DNA from: CAWJNF01 sp963844235
GTDB taxonomy: Bacteria; Actinomycetota; Thermoleophilia; Gaiellales; Gaiellaceae
Assembly (NCBI GenBank): GCA_963844235.1
Contig: CAWJNF010000004.1
Coordinates: forward strand, 496,001 to 560,000
Direction: 5' to 3'
DNA: 64,000 bases
The notes under the pieces were generated by a model, which worked only from the letters and a program-made list of their open reading frames with translations, was not told where the DNA came from and made no database searches. Positions within the stretch are counted from its first letter, which is position 1; each line of letters starts with the position of its first letter. Positions 40,805 to 49,935 of the stretch are shown here, in pieces. The position numbers and the translations under genes are program-made.

Positions 40805-41652
40805 CGAGCGTCACCTACAAGGACGGCACCTGGCACGAGGGCAACGTGCCGCTCCTGGGATCGATGGACCATGCGGTGTGGCTCTCGTCGGTCGTCTTCG
40901 ACGGGGCGCGGGCGTTCGACGGCGTGGCGCCCGACCTCGATCGTCACTGTGACCGCGTCGTCGACTCCGCGCAGAAGCTGGGACTCGAGCCGGCGCTCGA
41001 GCCGGGTGAGGTCGAGGCGATCGCCTGGGAGGGCATCCGGCAGTTCCCCCAGGAGGCCGTGCTGTACGTGCGGCCGATGTTCTTCGCGACGGACGGGTTC
41101 GTCGTTCCCGAGGGCGGGAGCACGCGGTTCGCGCTCGTGGTGCACGAGCTGGCCTTCCCGACCGCGCCCGGCTTCTCCGCATGCCTCTCCGCCTGCCGGC
41201 GTCCGGCACCCGATTCGGCGCCGACCGACGCGAAGGCCTCGTGCCTCTACCCGAACGTCGGCCGCACGCTGCGGGAGGCGCGATCACGGGGCTTCGACAA
41301 CGCCGTCGTCCTCGACCAGGCCGGCGACGTCGCCGAGTTCGCAGTATCGAACCTCTTCTTCGTCAGAGACGGCGTCGTGCATACCCCGGTGGCCAACGGG
41401 ACGTTTCTCGCGGGCGTCACGCGGCGCCGGGTGATCGAGCTCTTGCGAGACGACGGCACGGAGGTCGTCGAGCGACGCGTCGGGTTCGATGAGGTGCGCG
41501 AGGCCGACGAGGTGTTCAGCACGGGGAACTACGCCAAGGCCTGGCCGACGCTGCGCATCGAGGATCGCGAGCTCGAGCCCGGGCCGGTATTCGCTCGTGC
41601 TCGAGAGCTCTACTTCGAGTTCGCCCGCTCCGCGCGGAGCGCCCGGGCATAG
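40798..41652 (+). CDS. Class IV aminotransferase (branched-chain type)
   Basis: A 284-aa fold-type IV PLP enzyme. Lys in DAKASCLYPN is the likely Schiff-base residue. VVFDGARAFDG, RHCDRVVDSAQKLG, YVRPMFFATDGF, DQAGDVAEFAVSNLFFVRDG, GVTRRRVIELL and STGNYAKAWP are the family blocks. Branched-chain aminotransferases usually end the active site with TGTAA; TGNYAK here matches a subgroup acting on D-amino acids or unusual branched substrates. It is translationally linked to the decarboxylase. IlvE identity is not certain. Confidence 0.87.
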   Translation: MLTSVTYKDGTWHEGNVPLLGSMDHAVWLSSVVFDGARAFDGVAPDLDRHCDRVVDSAQKLGLEPALEPGEVEAIAWEGIRQFPQEAVLYVRPMFFATDGFVVPEGGSTRFALVVHELAFPTAPGFSACLSACRRPAPDSAPTDAKASCLYPNVGRTLREARSRGFDNAVVLDQAGDVAEFAVSNLFFVRDGVVHTPVANGTFLAGVTRRRVIELLRDDGTEVVERRVGFDEVREADEVFSTGNYAKAWPTLRIEDRELEPGPVFARARELYFEFARSARSARA

Positions 41653-41682
41653 GCTGGAGCCCTCCGGCCGGCGACTCGTTAG

Positions 41683-41688
41683 TAGTAT
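41683..41688 (+). promoter_or_regulatory. Leaderless -10 box TAGTAT
   Basis: TAGTAT ends 8 nt before the ATG at 41697. Confidence 0.5.
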
Positions 41689-41696
41689 CGGGCCGC

Positions 41697-42803
41697 ATGC
41701 GCGTCCGTGCCGCCGTCCTCGAGGAGTTCGGGCAACCGCTGGTCGTGCAGGAGCTCGAGCTCGCAGAGCCGAAGGCTGGCGAGGCGCTGGTTCGGCTCGT
41801 CGCCTGCGGGGTCTGCCACACCGACCTCTACACGGCCTCCGGCGCCGATCCGAGCGGCTACTCACCATGCGTGCTCGGCCACGAGGGCGCGGGCGTCGTC
41901 GAGCGCGTCGGCGACGGTGTCACGCTCGTCGCGCCCGGCGACCACGTCGTCACGCTCTTCGCCCCTGAGTGCGGGAAATGCCTGCACTGCCTCAGCCCGC
42001 GCACGAACCGCTGCGTCACCATCCGCGACGAGCAGGGGCGCGGCCACCTGCCCGATGGGACGACGCGGTTCTCGCGGGACGACGAGGCGATCCGCCACTT
42101 CATGGGCACGTCGACCTTCGCCGAGTACACGGTGATGCCAGAGATCGCGCTCGCGAAGGTCAGTCCAGAGGCGCCGCTCGACGGCTGCGCCCCGTTTGCC
42201 TGCGGCCTCTCGACGGGGATCGGCGCCGCGCTCTACACCGCTCGGGTCGAGCCCGGCACGACCTGCGCCGTCTTCGGCTGCGGGCTCGTCGGCCTCGGCG
42301 CGGTGATCGGCTGCCGCCTCGCGGGAGCCGAGCGGATCATCGCCATCGACCTCGCCGACGGGAGGCTCGAGGAGGCGCGACGGCACGGTGCGACCGAAAC
42401 CCGCCTCGCCGCCGAGGACACCGTCGACTGGATCCGCTCCGAGACCGACGGCTTCGGCGCGGACTACACGTTCGAGGCGACCGGCAACGTGCGGGTGATG
42501 CGCCAGGCCGTCGAGTCGGCACGCGAGGCCTGGGGCCTCGCCACGATGATCGGGGTGGCCGGGAAGGGCGAGACGCTCGACATCGTTCCGAGGTTCCTGA
42601 TCACCGGACGGCGGGTCACGGGATCGTCGTTCGGGGGCGTCAAGGGCCGCACCCAGGTGCCACAGCTCGTCGAGCGCTGGCTCGCCGGCGAGATCGACGT
42701 CGACGCGCTGGTCACCGACCACGTCGCGCTCGACGCCGTGAACGAGGCCTTCGACGCCATGGAGCGTCAGGAAGGCATCCGAACCGTCATCGATTTCAAC
42801 TGA
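41697..42803 (+). CDS. Class III zinc alcohol dehydrogenase, mycothiol-type formaldehyde dehydrogenase candidate
   Basis: A 368-aa MDR enzyme. Catalytic zinc residues are Cys in CGVCHTDLYT and His in GHEGAG; structural Cys in PECGKCLHCLSPRTNRC; NAD motif FGCGLVGLGAV. The block LPDGTTRFS...HFMGTSTFAEYTV is shared by class III enzymes that oxidise thiol adducts of formaldehyde or reduce S-nitrosothiols. Actinobacteria use mycothiol as the thiol. The metallo-hydrolase gene 9 bp downstream supports this assignment, because the same pair (MscR plus an MBL protein) occurs in mycobacteria. The thiol and substrate are inferred. Confidence 0.9.
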   Translation: MRVRAAVLEEFGQPLVVQELELAEPKAGEALVRLVACGVCHTDLYTASGADPSGYSPCVLGHEGAGVVERVGDGVTLVAPGDHVVTLFAPECGKCLHCLSPRTNRCVTIRDEQGRGHLPDGTTRFSRDDEAIRHFMGTSTFAEYTVMPEIALAKVSPEAPLDGCAPFACGLSTGIGAALYTARVEPGTTCAVFGCGLVGLGAVIGCRLAGAERIIAIDLADGRLEEARRHGATETRLAAEDTVDWIRSETDGFGADYTFEATGNVRVMRQAVESAREAWGLATMIGVAGKGETLDIVPRFLITGRRVTGSSFGGVKGRTQVPQLVERWLAGEIDVDALVTDHVALDAVNEAFDAMERQEGIRTVIDFN

Positions 42804-42812
42804 GGTGAACGC

Positions 42813-43547
42813 ATGATCGTCGAGCGGACCGAGCATCCCGAGTGGCTTTCGAACGCCTACCTCGTCGCGGATCGCGAAGGCGGTCACGGCGTCCTCGTCG
42901 ACTCGAACGGCATCAACCAGCCGCTGATCGACGCCGTCGAGCGGCTGGGCATAACCGTCACGCACGTGCTCGTCACCCACAGCCATCACGACCACGTCGT
43001 CACGTGCGAGGACGACGCCCGCCGCTTCGGCGTTCCCGTGCTCGCGCATCCGCTCGCGCGCGCCCACGGCGTCCACGTCGACGAGACGATCGAGGACGGC
43101 GACGTCGTCCGCTCGGGCGACCTCGAGATCCGGGCGATCGCGACCCCGGGCCATTCGGACGACCACCTGGCCCTGCTCGTCGACGGAACAGACTGCCTCA
43201 CCGCCGACTGCCTGTTCAAGGGCACGGTCGGAGGCTGCACGGACCGCGGTCGGGTCTACGAGATCCACCGCAGCTCGATCATGGACAGCCTGATGGGACT
43301 GCCGCCCGAGACGCGGATCCATCCCGGTCACACCCTGCCGTCGACGATCGGCGAGGAGTCGGAGTCGAACCCGTTCATCAGGGTCTGGCGCGGGCTCGAT
43401 CCCGAGGGTGCCGAGCCCTGCACTGTCGCGGGCGAGGACGCCACCCTCGTCCTCTGGGGCCCCGACTACGACGGCACGCACAAGGCGTGGGTGAGGTTCG
43501 CAGACGGCGATCAGATCGTGGGCGGGTCCCGCGTCACGCGCGGCTAG
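42813..43547 (+). CDS. MBL-fold hydrolase (glyoxalase II-like), partner of the class III dehydrogenase
   Basis: The 244-aa protein carries VTHSHHDHVV (HxHxDH), a His in TPGHSDDH, the metal-bridging Asp in LTADCLFKG and His in IHPGHTLPS. GAGGTGA lies upstream of the ATG. Placed directly after the dehydrogenase, it may hydrolyse S-formylmycothiol or a similar thioester to formate and free thiol. The Leu-Val-Asp-Ser entry (GVLVDSNG) is typical of glyoxalase-II-like thioesterases. It is convergent with the P450 gene and overlaps its end by 4 bp. Confidence 0.88.
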   Translation: MIVERTEHPEWLSNAYLVADREGGHGVLVDSNGINQPLIDAVERLGITVTHVLVTHSHHDHVVTCEDDARRFGVPVLAHPLARAHGVHVDETIEDGDVVRSGDLEIRAIATPGHSDDHLALLVDGTDCLTADCLFKGTVGGCTDRGRVYEIHRSSIMDSLMGLPPETRIHPGHTLPSTIGEESESNPFIRVWRGLDPEGAEPCTVAGEDATLVLWGPDYDGTHKAWVRFADGDQIVGGSRVTRG

Positions 43548-44851
43548 CCGCGGCGCCGAACGGTCATCCGCATCCCGTAACGCGGTCGCAGCGTGACGCG
43601 CGGCAGCACGTCGACCCGCTGCGCAGGGTCGAGGCGGAACGCCCAGCGAGGCAAGAGCACCCGCAAGACGGCACGTGCCTCGGCCATCGCGAAGCCCTCG
43701 CCGATGCACATCCGCGTCCCCGCGCCGAACGGAAAGAACGCGTGCTGAGGACGTGCTTCCACTTCCCCCGGGCACCAACGCCCGGGATCGAAGCGCTCGG
43801 GCTCCGGATACCAACGGGCATCGCGATGCGTGACCCACGGGCTCACCACCGCGAGCATGCCGGCCGGGATCACGATCCGGCCCAGGTCGACGTCCGCGAG
43901 CGCACGACGGCCGATCACCCAGGCCGGCGGGTAGAGGCGGAGCGCCTCAGCGAGCACCCGGTCCGTCTGCGTCGTCTCTGTGCCCGCCGCGAGCTCGGAG
44001 ACCACACGCTCCTCGGCGTGAGGATGCTGGGAAAGCAGGTAGAGCGTCCACGTGAGCAGATTCGCCGTCGTCTCGTGGCCGGCGAGGAAGAGCGTCATCG
44101 CCTCGTCCCTGACCTGGCGGTCGGACATGCCGCCGCCCTCGTCCTGGGCCGAGAGCAGGAGGGAGAGCAGATCCGAGCCACCTGCTCCGACGGCGCGCCG
44201 CTCGGCGATCAGCCGGTAGATCGTGGCGTCGAGGCGGACGCACGCCCGCCGGAAGCGTCGCGCGGCGGGTAGCGGTAGGCGGTCGAGCAACGGCCCCCAC
44301 GGATAGACCAGGCGGTTGACGCCCTCCAGCGCCTCGGTCAATGCCTCGCCGATCTCGGGCGCCTCTCCCGTGACGTCCGCGTCGAAGAGCGTGCGGCCGA
44401 CGATGTCGAGCGTCAGCCTCGTCATCTCCGCGTGCACGTCGACCACGTGCCCGTCCCGCCAGGAGGCCTGCGCCCGCTGGGCACACGTCGCGAACACCTC
44501 CTCGTAGCCGGCCACCCGGCGGCCGTGGAAGAGCGGCTGCATCAGCCGCCGCTGCCGCAGATGCAGCTCGTCCTCGCTCGTCAACAGGCCCTCGCCGAGC
44601 ACGCGCTTCGCCACCTGCAGCGCCTGGCCCTTCATGAACGACCGCTGCTCGCCGACCAGCACTTCCCGGATCAGATCGGGATGGTTCAGGAGGATCTCGC
44701 CCTGGGCTCCGAACCGGAAGCCGGCGACGTCGCCGTGCTCCCGGGCGATACGCAGGAGCGTTCCGGTCGCGTCCCGCCAGAACGCGAGCGCGAGCGCGCC
44801 GGGGACGCGCGGCCTCGGGCCCGGTGGAAGGGTGTCGGACAGGTCCCGCAT
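43544..44851 (-). CDS. Cytochrome P450
   Basis: A 435-aa soluble P450. I-helix AGHETTANLL, K-helix EALRLYPPAW, PERF meander (PEPERFDPGRW) and the heme loop FPFGAGTRMCIGEGFA with its axial Cys are all present. The proline-rich start (LPPGPRPRVPG) and length resemble bacterial CYP102/CYP110/CYP135-like enzymes. No ferredoxin or reductase gene is adjacent, so electrons must come from elsewhere. The substrate is unknown. The upstream neighbour on the same strand is a cupin. Confidence 0.95.
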   Translation of the reverse strand: MRDLSDTLPPGPRPRVPGALALAFWRDATGTLLRIAREHGDVAGFRFGAQGEILLNHPDLIREVLVGEQRSFMKGQALQVAKRVLGEGLLTSEDELHLRQRRLMQPLFHGRRVAGYEEVFATCAQRAQASWRDGHVVDVHAEMTRLTLDIVGRTLFDADVTGEAPEIGEALTEALEGVNRLVYPWGPLLDRLPLPAARRFRRACVRLDATIYRLIAERRAVGAGGSDLLSLLLSAQDEGGGMSDRQVRDEAMTLFLAGHETTANLLTWTLYLLSQHPHAEERVVSELAAGTETTQTDRVLAEALRLYPPAWVIGRRALADVDLGRIVIPAGMLAVVSPWVTHRDARWYPEPERFDPGRWCPGEVEARPQHAFFPFGAGTRMCIGEGFAMAEARAVLRVLLPRWAFRLDPAQRVDVLPRVTLRPRYGMRMTVRRRG

Positions 44852-44908
44852 CGTACGCCGGAGACGTGAGGCTGCCCCGCACCCGAGCGGCGCGGAGAGC
44901 GTTACGGC

Positions 44909-45358
44909 CTAGTCGCTGAGCTTGAAGTCGTACGACGAGGCGATCCGCCCGATCGCCTCTGATGTGAGCGGCTCGCTGGACGCGGACGCGGCACCCAGCT
45001 CGCGCATGTATCCCTCCCACCCGGAGGGTGTATTGAAATTCAGGAACTGCACCGGCTGATCGCTGCGGTTCGAGAACGTGTGCCGCACGCCAGGAGGGAC
45101 ACAGATGAACGTGCCCGGTGTCGCCTCGACCGTTCGATCGCCGAGTTGCACGGTCAGGCGTCCTCTGAGGACGTAGAACATGTCGTGGAGTGCCTCGTGG
45201 GAGTGGAGCGGCGGACCGGGGAAGCCGGGCTCGAGCTCCGACTCCCCCAGGTAGAACGTGCCTGCAGTCTCCTCGCCGCCCGCCTTGATCGTCACCCGCG
45301 ACGACGGCCCGACGGTATGGGCTTCGCCCTCCCCTTCGGCGAGAACAAGGGCGTCCAC
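44909..45358 (-). CDS. Cupin-domain protein
   Basis: The 149-aa single-domain cupin has metal motif 1 HSHEALHDMFYVLRG (His52, His54, with Asp where Glu is usual) and motif 2 VPPGVRHTFSN (His). The product begins VDALVLAEGEGEAHTVGP and the start is GTG with a TATACT box 7 nt upstream. The function is unknown; many relatives are dioxygenases, isomerases or sugar-binding proteins. It lies 57 bp upstream of the P450 gene, so they may be co-transcribed. Confidence 0.87.
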   Translation of the reverse strand: MDALVLAEGEGEAHTVGPSSRVTIKAGGEETAGTFYLGESELEPGFPGPPLHSHEALHDMFYVLRGRLTVQLGDRTVEATPGTFICVPPGVRHTFSNRSDQPVQFLNFNTPSGWEGYMRELGAASASSEPLTSEAIGRIASSYDFKLSD

Positions 45359-45365
45359 GTGGGCG

Positions 45366-45371
45366 AGTATA
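45366..45371 (-). promoter_or_regulatory. Leaderless -10 box TATACT for the cupin gene
   Basis: On the minus strand TATACT ends 7 nt before the GTG at 45358. The remaining gap to 45603 holds only a 28-codon ATG frame at 45421 that I cannot support as a gene. Confidence 0.5.
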
Positions 45372-45603
45372 CGCGCGCCTCCCAGGCTCGTCCCGGCCTC
45401 GCTGGAGACTGACCCTCAGCATGGACGGCAAGACGCTCACCGCCGAGAACCCGGTCGCGGGGGTCGACGCGACCGTCGACCTCGCCCGCTGCGCTCAGGT
45501 CGCCTGAGCGCGCTGCACAGCGTCTTCTGCGGGCCGCCGCAGCGCACCGACTGCCTAGACTCCGGGCGATCCGGGTCGGCAAGGGACGTTCGAGGCGGGC
45601 AGC

Positions 45604-46788
45604 GTGAAGATCACCGGCGTGCGGTACCACAAGATCAACGTCCCGTTCGAGGCGCCCATGCTGTGGTCCGGCGGCGTGAATCACTCGTGGACGCGCATCG
45701 TGGTCCGCATGCAGACCGACGAGGGCATCGAGGGAATCGCCGAGACCTCCGGCGGCGACGCGACGCTGCTCCAGCTGCGCGCGATCGAGGGCTACTTCCT
45801 CGGCGAGGACCCGTTCGACCGCGAGCGAATCCTCAAGAACTTCTGGTACCTCCCCACGTATCAGGGCAATACGGGCAAGTACGCGATCCAGGCGCTCGAG
45901 ACGGCGTGCCTCGACATCATGGGCAAGGCCTGCGGGCGCCCGCTCTGCCAGCTGCTCGGCGGGCGGATGCGCACCGAGATCCCGATGATCGCGTACATGT
46001 TCTACCGCCTACCCGGACCGGACGGTCGCGGCGGCGAGCAGAGCGCCGAGGGTCTCGTCGAGGCGACACGGGAGATCGTGGAGCGCACCGGCGTGCGCAC
46101 GATCAAGCTGAAGGGCGGCGTGTACGAGCCCGAGGACGAGTACCGTTGCGCCGCCATGCTGCGGGAGGTCTTTCCGCTGCACGAGCTCCGGTTCGACCCG
46201 AACAGCTTGTGGTCGGTGGAGACGTCGATCCGCTACGGACGCCGTTTCGAGGAGCTGGGCCTCCAGTTCTACGAGGACCCGTGCTGGGGAATCGAGGGCA
46301 TGAGCCGGGTCGCTGCGGCCCTCGATCTACCGGTGGCGACGAACATGTGCACGCTCGATCTCGACGAGATCCCGCAGACGATCAGGCTTGGCGCGATCGA
46401 CGTCATGCTGCTCGACCCCTGCGACTGGGGCGGTGTCGGCGCCTTCCAGCGTGCGGCGGCCGCCTTTCAGATCTTCCAGGTGGGGATCGGCATGCATTCC
46501 GGCGGCGAGGCCGGCATCTCGACGGCGCTCCAGGTGCAGCTCGCCGCCGCGCTCCCGGTGCTTCCATACGCCATCGACTCGCACTACCACCACCAGACCG
46601 AGGACGTCATCACGCAGCCGTGGGAGTACGCCGACGGCTGCTTCCGGCTGCCCGATGGGCCGGGACTCGGCGTCGACATCGACGAGGATCAGCTCGAGAA
46701 GCTCGAGCGCCTGAACGTCGACGAGGGCGACCTTCTCTTCTACGGCCACGAGGATCGGCGGCAGCCCCGTTATATGGGCATGTGGTGA
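45604..46788 (+). CDS. Enolase-superfamily dehydratase (glucarate-dehydratase-like subgroup)
   Basis: A 394-aa protein with the catalytic KxK at Lys168/170 (TIKLKGG), metal ligands Asp198 (RFDPNS), Glu224 (YEDPC) and Asn247 (TNMCT), and the His of GIGMHSGGEAG near 295. The Asp/Glu/Asn set and KxK point to the glucarate/galactarate dehydratase-type subgroup instead of muconate lactonising enzymes. These remove water from acid sugars. GTG start; a TAGACT box at 45556-45561 suggests a short leader. The MFS permease overlapping its end (GTGA) may import the substrate. Confidence 0.9.
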   Translation: MKITGVRYHKINVPFEAPMLWSGGVNHSWTRIVVRMQTDEGIEGIAETSGGDATLLQLRAIEGYFLGEDPFDRERILKNFWYLPTYQGNTGKYAIQALETACLDIMGKACGRPLCQLLGGRMRTEIPMIAYMFYRLPGPDGRGGEQSAEGLVEATREIVERTGVRTIKLKGGVYEPEDEYRCAAMLREVFPLHELRFDPNSLWSVETSIRYGRRFEELGLQFYEDPCWGIEGMSRVAAALDLPVATNMCTLDLDEIPQTIRLGAIDVMLLDPCDWGGVGAFQRAAAAFQIFQVGIGMHSGGEAGISTALQVQLAAALPVLPYAIDSHYHHQTEDVITQPWEYADGCFRLPDGPGLGVDIDEDQLEKLERLNVDEGDLLFYGHEDRRQPRYMGMW

Positions 46789-47966
46789 TCGGAGGCCTCG
46801 ACGGCCCACTCCGGCGGCTGCTCGTCGTGGTCTGTCTCGTACAGATCGCCGACTTCTCGCTCGTCCAGGTCATCACGCCGCTCCTGCCCTACTACGCCGA
46901 CCGCTTCGGCTTCGAGCAATCGGAGTCGGGGCACCTGGTGGCGGCGTTCGCGGTCGGCGCGCTCGTCTCCGCGATCCCGGCCGGCATGCTGTGCAGCAGG
47001 GTCGGCGTGAAGGCGACCGTCGTGGGTGGGCTGCTCCTCATGGGTGCTGCAAGCGTCGCGTTCGGGTTTGCCGACTCCCTCTTCGGGCTCGAGGCCGCCC
47101 GCTTCGGCCAGGGCATGGCGAGCTCCGCGGCGTGGACCGGCGCGATCGCCTGGATGGTGGGTGCAGCGCCGAGGGAGCGACGGGCAGGGTTGCTCGGAAT
47201 CGTCTTCGGCGTCGGTGTAGCCGGGCTCCTCGCCGGGCCGGCACTGGGCGTGCTCGCCGCCCACGTCGGCCCGAAGCCGACGTTCATCGGCGTCGCCATC
47301 GTTCTCGTCGTGCTCGCCGGGCTGGCCACCCTCCTTCCCGCGGTCCCGGCAGTCGGCCAGCCTCTTCGGGCCCTCTTCGGCGGCCTGCGCAACCATGAGG
47401 TCGCATTCGGCGTCTGGCTCTATCTGCTGCCCGCCTTCCTCCTCTCCGCGCAACACGCGGTCGCGCCGCTGCGGCTCGACGAACTCGGCTGGACGGTGGG
47501 CGGCATCGGAGCGATCTACGTGTGCGCGGCGGCCATCCAGTCGGTCTCGAGCCCCTTCGTGGGGCGCCTGCTCGATCGCATCGGCAGGACGGCGCCGCTG
47601 ACCGCGATCCTGCTCGCCGGCGCGACGGTGTCCACCCTGCTCGCGCTGCCGTGGTCACGCAAGTACTGGCTCTTCGCGATCCTCGTCGTCTGCGCCGTCG
47701 TCTCGTTCGCGGCCTTCTACCTACCCGGCTCCGCGATCGTCGCCGACGGGGCCGACGCGGCGGGTCTGGACCAGGCGTTCGGCTTCTCGCTCGCGAACCT
47801 CGCCTGGGCGCCGGGCACGATCATCGGGTCGATCGTCGGGGGCGCCCTGGCCGAGACCGCCGGCGACGAGGCGACGTACGTCCTGCTCGCCGCCGTCTGT
47901 CTGGGAACGCTCGTTGTCATGCGGCGGGTAGCCGTCAGGTCAGCCGCGGTTGAAGCTCGTCCCTGA
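46785..47966 (+). CDS. MFS transporter
   Basis: A 393-aa membrane protein (GTG 46785, GTGA overlap) with about 12 hydrophobic segments. The loop after TM2 (SRVGVKATVVGG) corresponds to the conserved MFS loop, and GRLLDRIGRTAPL is its repeat in the second half. It is co-translated with the dehydratase, so import of an acid sugar or related carboxylate is the simplest guess, though drug-efflux MFS proteins look alike. It lies 16 bp upstream of an ABC ATPase on the same strand. Confidence 0.9.
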   Translation: MIGGLDGPLRRLLVVVCLVQIADFSLVQVITPLLPYYADRFGFEQSESGHLVAAFAVGALVSAIPAGMLCSRVGVKATVVGGLLLMGAASVAFGFADSLFGLEAARFGQGMASSAAWTGAIAWMVGAAPRERRAGLLGIVFGVGVAGLLAGPALGVLAAHVGPKPTFIGVAIVLVVLAGLATLLPAVPAVGQPLRALFGGLRNHEVAFGVWLYLLPAFLLSAQHAVAPLRLDELGWTVGGIGAIYVCAAAIQSVSSPFVGRLLDRIGRTAPLTAILLAGATVSTLLALPWSRKYWLFAILVVCAVVSFAAFYLPGSAIVADGADAAGLDQAFGFSLANLAWAPGTIIGSIVGGALAETAGDEATYVLLAAVCLGTLVVMRRVAVRSAAVEARP

Positions 47967-47982
47967 TGGGTAAGGGGCGGCG

Positions 47983-48885
47983 GTGACCGCCGCGATCGTC
48001 GCCGAGGGCCTGCGAAAGCGCTACGGCGAGCTCGTTGCCGTCGACGACGTCTCGTTCACGGTCGAAACGGGGGAGATCTTCGGCCTGCTCGGGCCAAACG
48101 GCGCCGGTAAGACGACGACCGTCGAGATCGTGGAAGGCCTGCGCAAGCCCGATGCTGGACGCGCGCTCGTTCTCGGCATCCCGTCCTGGCCGCGCAATCT
48201 CGGTCTGCTGCCGCGCATGGGCGTCCAGCTGCAGACGAGCGCGTTCTTCGAGCGCCTGACGGCGCGCGAGCAGCTACGACTGTTCGTCGCCCTCTACGAC
48301 GCGCCGCCGAGCCGGGTCGACGCCGCGCTGGCTCTCGTCGGGCTCGAGGATCGAGCCGACGCGCAGGTGGAGAAGCTCTCGGGCGGCCAGGCCCAGCGAC
48401 TCGCGCTGGCCTGCGCTCTCGCCCACGATCCCGAGATCGTGTTCCTGGACGAGCCCACCGGGGGCCTCGATCCCCAGGCGCGCCGGAACCTGTGGGACGT
48501 CATCCAGGGAATCCAAGCCGAGGGCAGGACCGTCGTCATGACGACGCACTACCTCGAGGAGGCCGAAGAGCTGTGCGACCGGGTCGCGATCCTCGACCAC
48601 GGCCGCGTTCTCGCGCTCGACACCCCGCTCGCGCTCGTCCGCTCGCTCGATGCTCCCGTGCTCGTGAGCCTGCCCGGCGGAAAGGTCGATCGGGGCCAGG
48701 CCGAGACTATGCCGGGCGTGGCCAAGGCGCGAACGGACGGCGATGTGCTCGTGCTCGAGACGAGCGACCCGAACGCGACGCTGGGCGCGCTCGCCGGCCT
48801 ACAGGCCCTGGACGGCGCCGAGGTACGCGGTGCGACGCTCGAGGACGTCTTCTTCGCGCTGACGGGACGGGAGTACCGGGCATGA
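47983..48885 (+). CDS. ABC-2 type exporter ATP-binding protein
   Basis: A 300-aa ATPase: Walker A GPNGAGKTTT (about 37-46), Q-loop VQLQTSAFFERLT, signature LSGGQAQR, Walker B IVFLDEPTGGLD and H-loop TTHYLEEAEELCDR. The C-terminal 80 residues form the small domain common in CcmA/DrrA-like exporters. Start GTG. It is coupled to the permease (ATGA). Such pairs export drugs or lipids. Confidence 0.94.
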   Translation: MTAAIVAEGLRKRYGELVAVDDVSFTVETGEIFGLLGPNGAGKTTTVEIVEGLRKPDAGRALVLGIPSWPRNLGLLPRMGVQLQTSAFFERLTAREQLRLFVALYDAPPSRVDAALALVGLEDRADAQVEKLSGGQAQRLALACALAHDPEIVFLDEPTGGLDPQARRNLWDVIQGIQAEGRTVVMTTHYLEEAEELCDRVAILDHGRVLALDTPLALVRSLDAPVLVSLPGGKVDRGQAETMPGVAKARTDGDVLVLETSDPNATLGALAGLQALDGAEVRGATLEDVFFALTGREYRA

Positions 48886-49931
48886 GAGGCAGCCGGATCG
48901 GCGAGCTCGTGCGCGGGCTCGCTCTCGGCTATGTCCGCGACCGAACGGCGCTCTTCTTCTCGCTCCTCTTCCCGCTCATTTTCCTGCTCGTGCTCGGCGG
49001 GATCTTCGGCAACGACAGCCAGACGCCGCGGGTGGACGTGTTCGTGGCGGGCGACGGGCCGCTCATCTCGAAGCTGCCGGCGGACAGCCTGGACATCGAG
49101 CGCGTCTCGAGCGTGGAGGACGGGCTGGAGCAGGTGCGCGAAGGAGACCGGCCCGCGCTCATCTACGAGCGCGGGCAGACGCTCGTCGTCCGCTACGCCG
49201 CGTCGGATCAGGTCGGGGGCGCGACGGTGCGCGGGATTGTCGAGGGAGTCGTGAACCAGGCCAATCTCGAGGCCGCCGGTACCGAGCCACGCTTCGCGCT
49301 CGAGGCCTCGCGCGTCGAGGACGATTCGCTCTCCCCGATCGAGTTCTTCACGCCGGCCTTGCTCGCCTACGCGATAGCGATCGGCGCCGTCTTCGGCGCC
49401 GCGCTCACGCTGGTCACATGGCGGGAGAAGGGACTACTGCGGAGGCTGCGACTCGCTCCCCTGCGCCCGTCCGAGATCGCGACCGGCCGAGTCATGGTCA
49501 GTCTCGCCATTGCCCTCGTGCAGCTCGTGCTCTTCCTCGCCGTGGGCGTCCTGCTCTTCGACCTCTCACTCGACGCGAGCTGGTGGATGGCGTTCCCGCT
49601 GATCCTCGTCGGCACGCTCGCGTTCCTGGCGATCGGGCTCATCACCGGCGCGGTCACCAAGACCGCAGAGGGCGCGAGTGCCGTCGCCAACCTCATCACC
49701 CTGCCGATGGCGTTCCTGTCGGGCGCGTTCTTCCCGATCGACCTGGCGCCGGGATGGCTCCAGGCAGTCTCGAAGGCGCTTCCGCTCACCTACCTCGTCG
49801 AAGGCCTCCAGGACGCCATGGTGCGCGGCCTGAGCGCCGCGGCGGCGCTCCCGGAGCTCGGCATCCTGGCCGCCTTCGCCCTTGGCCTCGGTGCGCTCGG
49901 GATCCGTCTCTTCCGCTGGGAAACCGTCTGA
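48882..49931 (+). CDS. ABC-2 family permease
   Basis: A 349-aa permease with one N-terminal transmembrane helix (24-43), a long extracytoplasmic domain (45-155) and five C-terminal helices, as in DrrB/YhgE-like ABC-2 proteins. The LRRLRLAPLRPSEIATGR loop and FLSGAFFPIDLAPGWLQAVSKALPLTY motif are characteristic. ATG overlaps the ATPase stop. Together they form a half-size exporter of unknown cargo. Convergent with the adenosine deaminase gene, 4 bp apart. Confidence 0.92.
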   Translation: MRGSRIGELVRGLALGYVRDRTALFFSLLFPLIFLLVLGGIFGNDSQTPRVDVFVAGDGPLISKLPADSLDIERVSSVEDGLEQVREGDRPALIYERGQTLVVRYAASDQVGGATVRGIVEGVVNQANLEAAGTEPRFALEASRVEDDSLSPIEFFTPALLAYAIAIGAVFGAALTLVTWREKGLLRRLRLAPLRPSEIATGRVMVSLAIALVQLVLFLAVGVLLFDLSLDASWWMAFPLILVGTLAFLAIGLITGAVTKTAEGASAVANLITLPMAFLSGAFFPIDLAPGWLQAVSKALPLTYLVEGLQDAMVRGLSAAAALPELGILAAFALGLGALGIRLFRWETV

Positions 49932-49935
49932 GCGG

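Noticed and set aside
38806..41652. A 948-residue frame ending in the aminotransferase
   Set aside because: Its upstream part is out of frame with the iron-ADH and the decarboxylase, both well supported; the aminotransferase begins at ATG 40798.
41862..43838. A 658-residue minus-strand frame
   Set aside because: It is the shadow of the class III dehydrogenase and MBL hydrolase, both of which have complete active-site motifs on the plus strand.
45421..45507. A 28-codon ATG frame between the cupin and the dehydratase
   Set aside because: Too short, no recognisable motif and no ribosome-binding site.
45258..47966. A 902-residue frame fusing unknown sequence to the MFS transporter
   Set aside because: Its N-terminal part overlaps the enolase-superfamily gene in another frame; the transporter starts at GTG 46785, coupled to the dehydratase stop.
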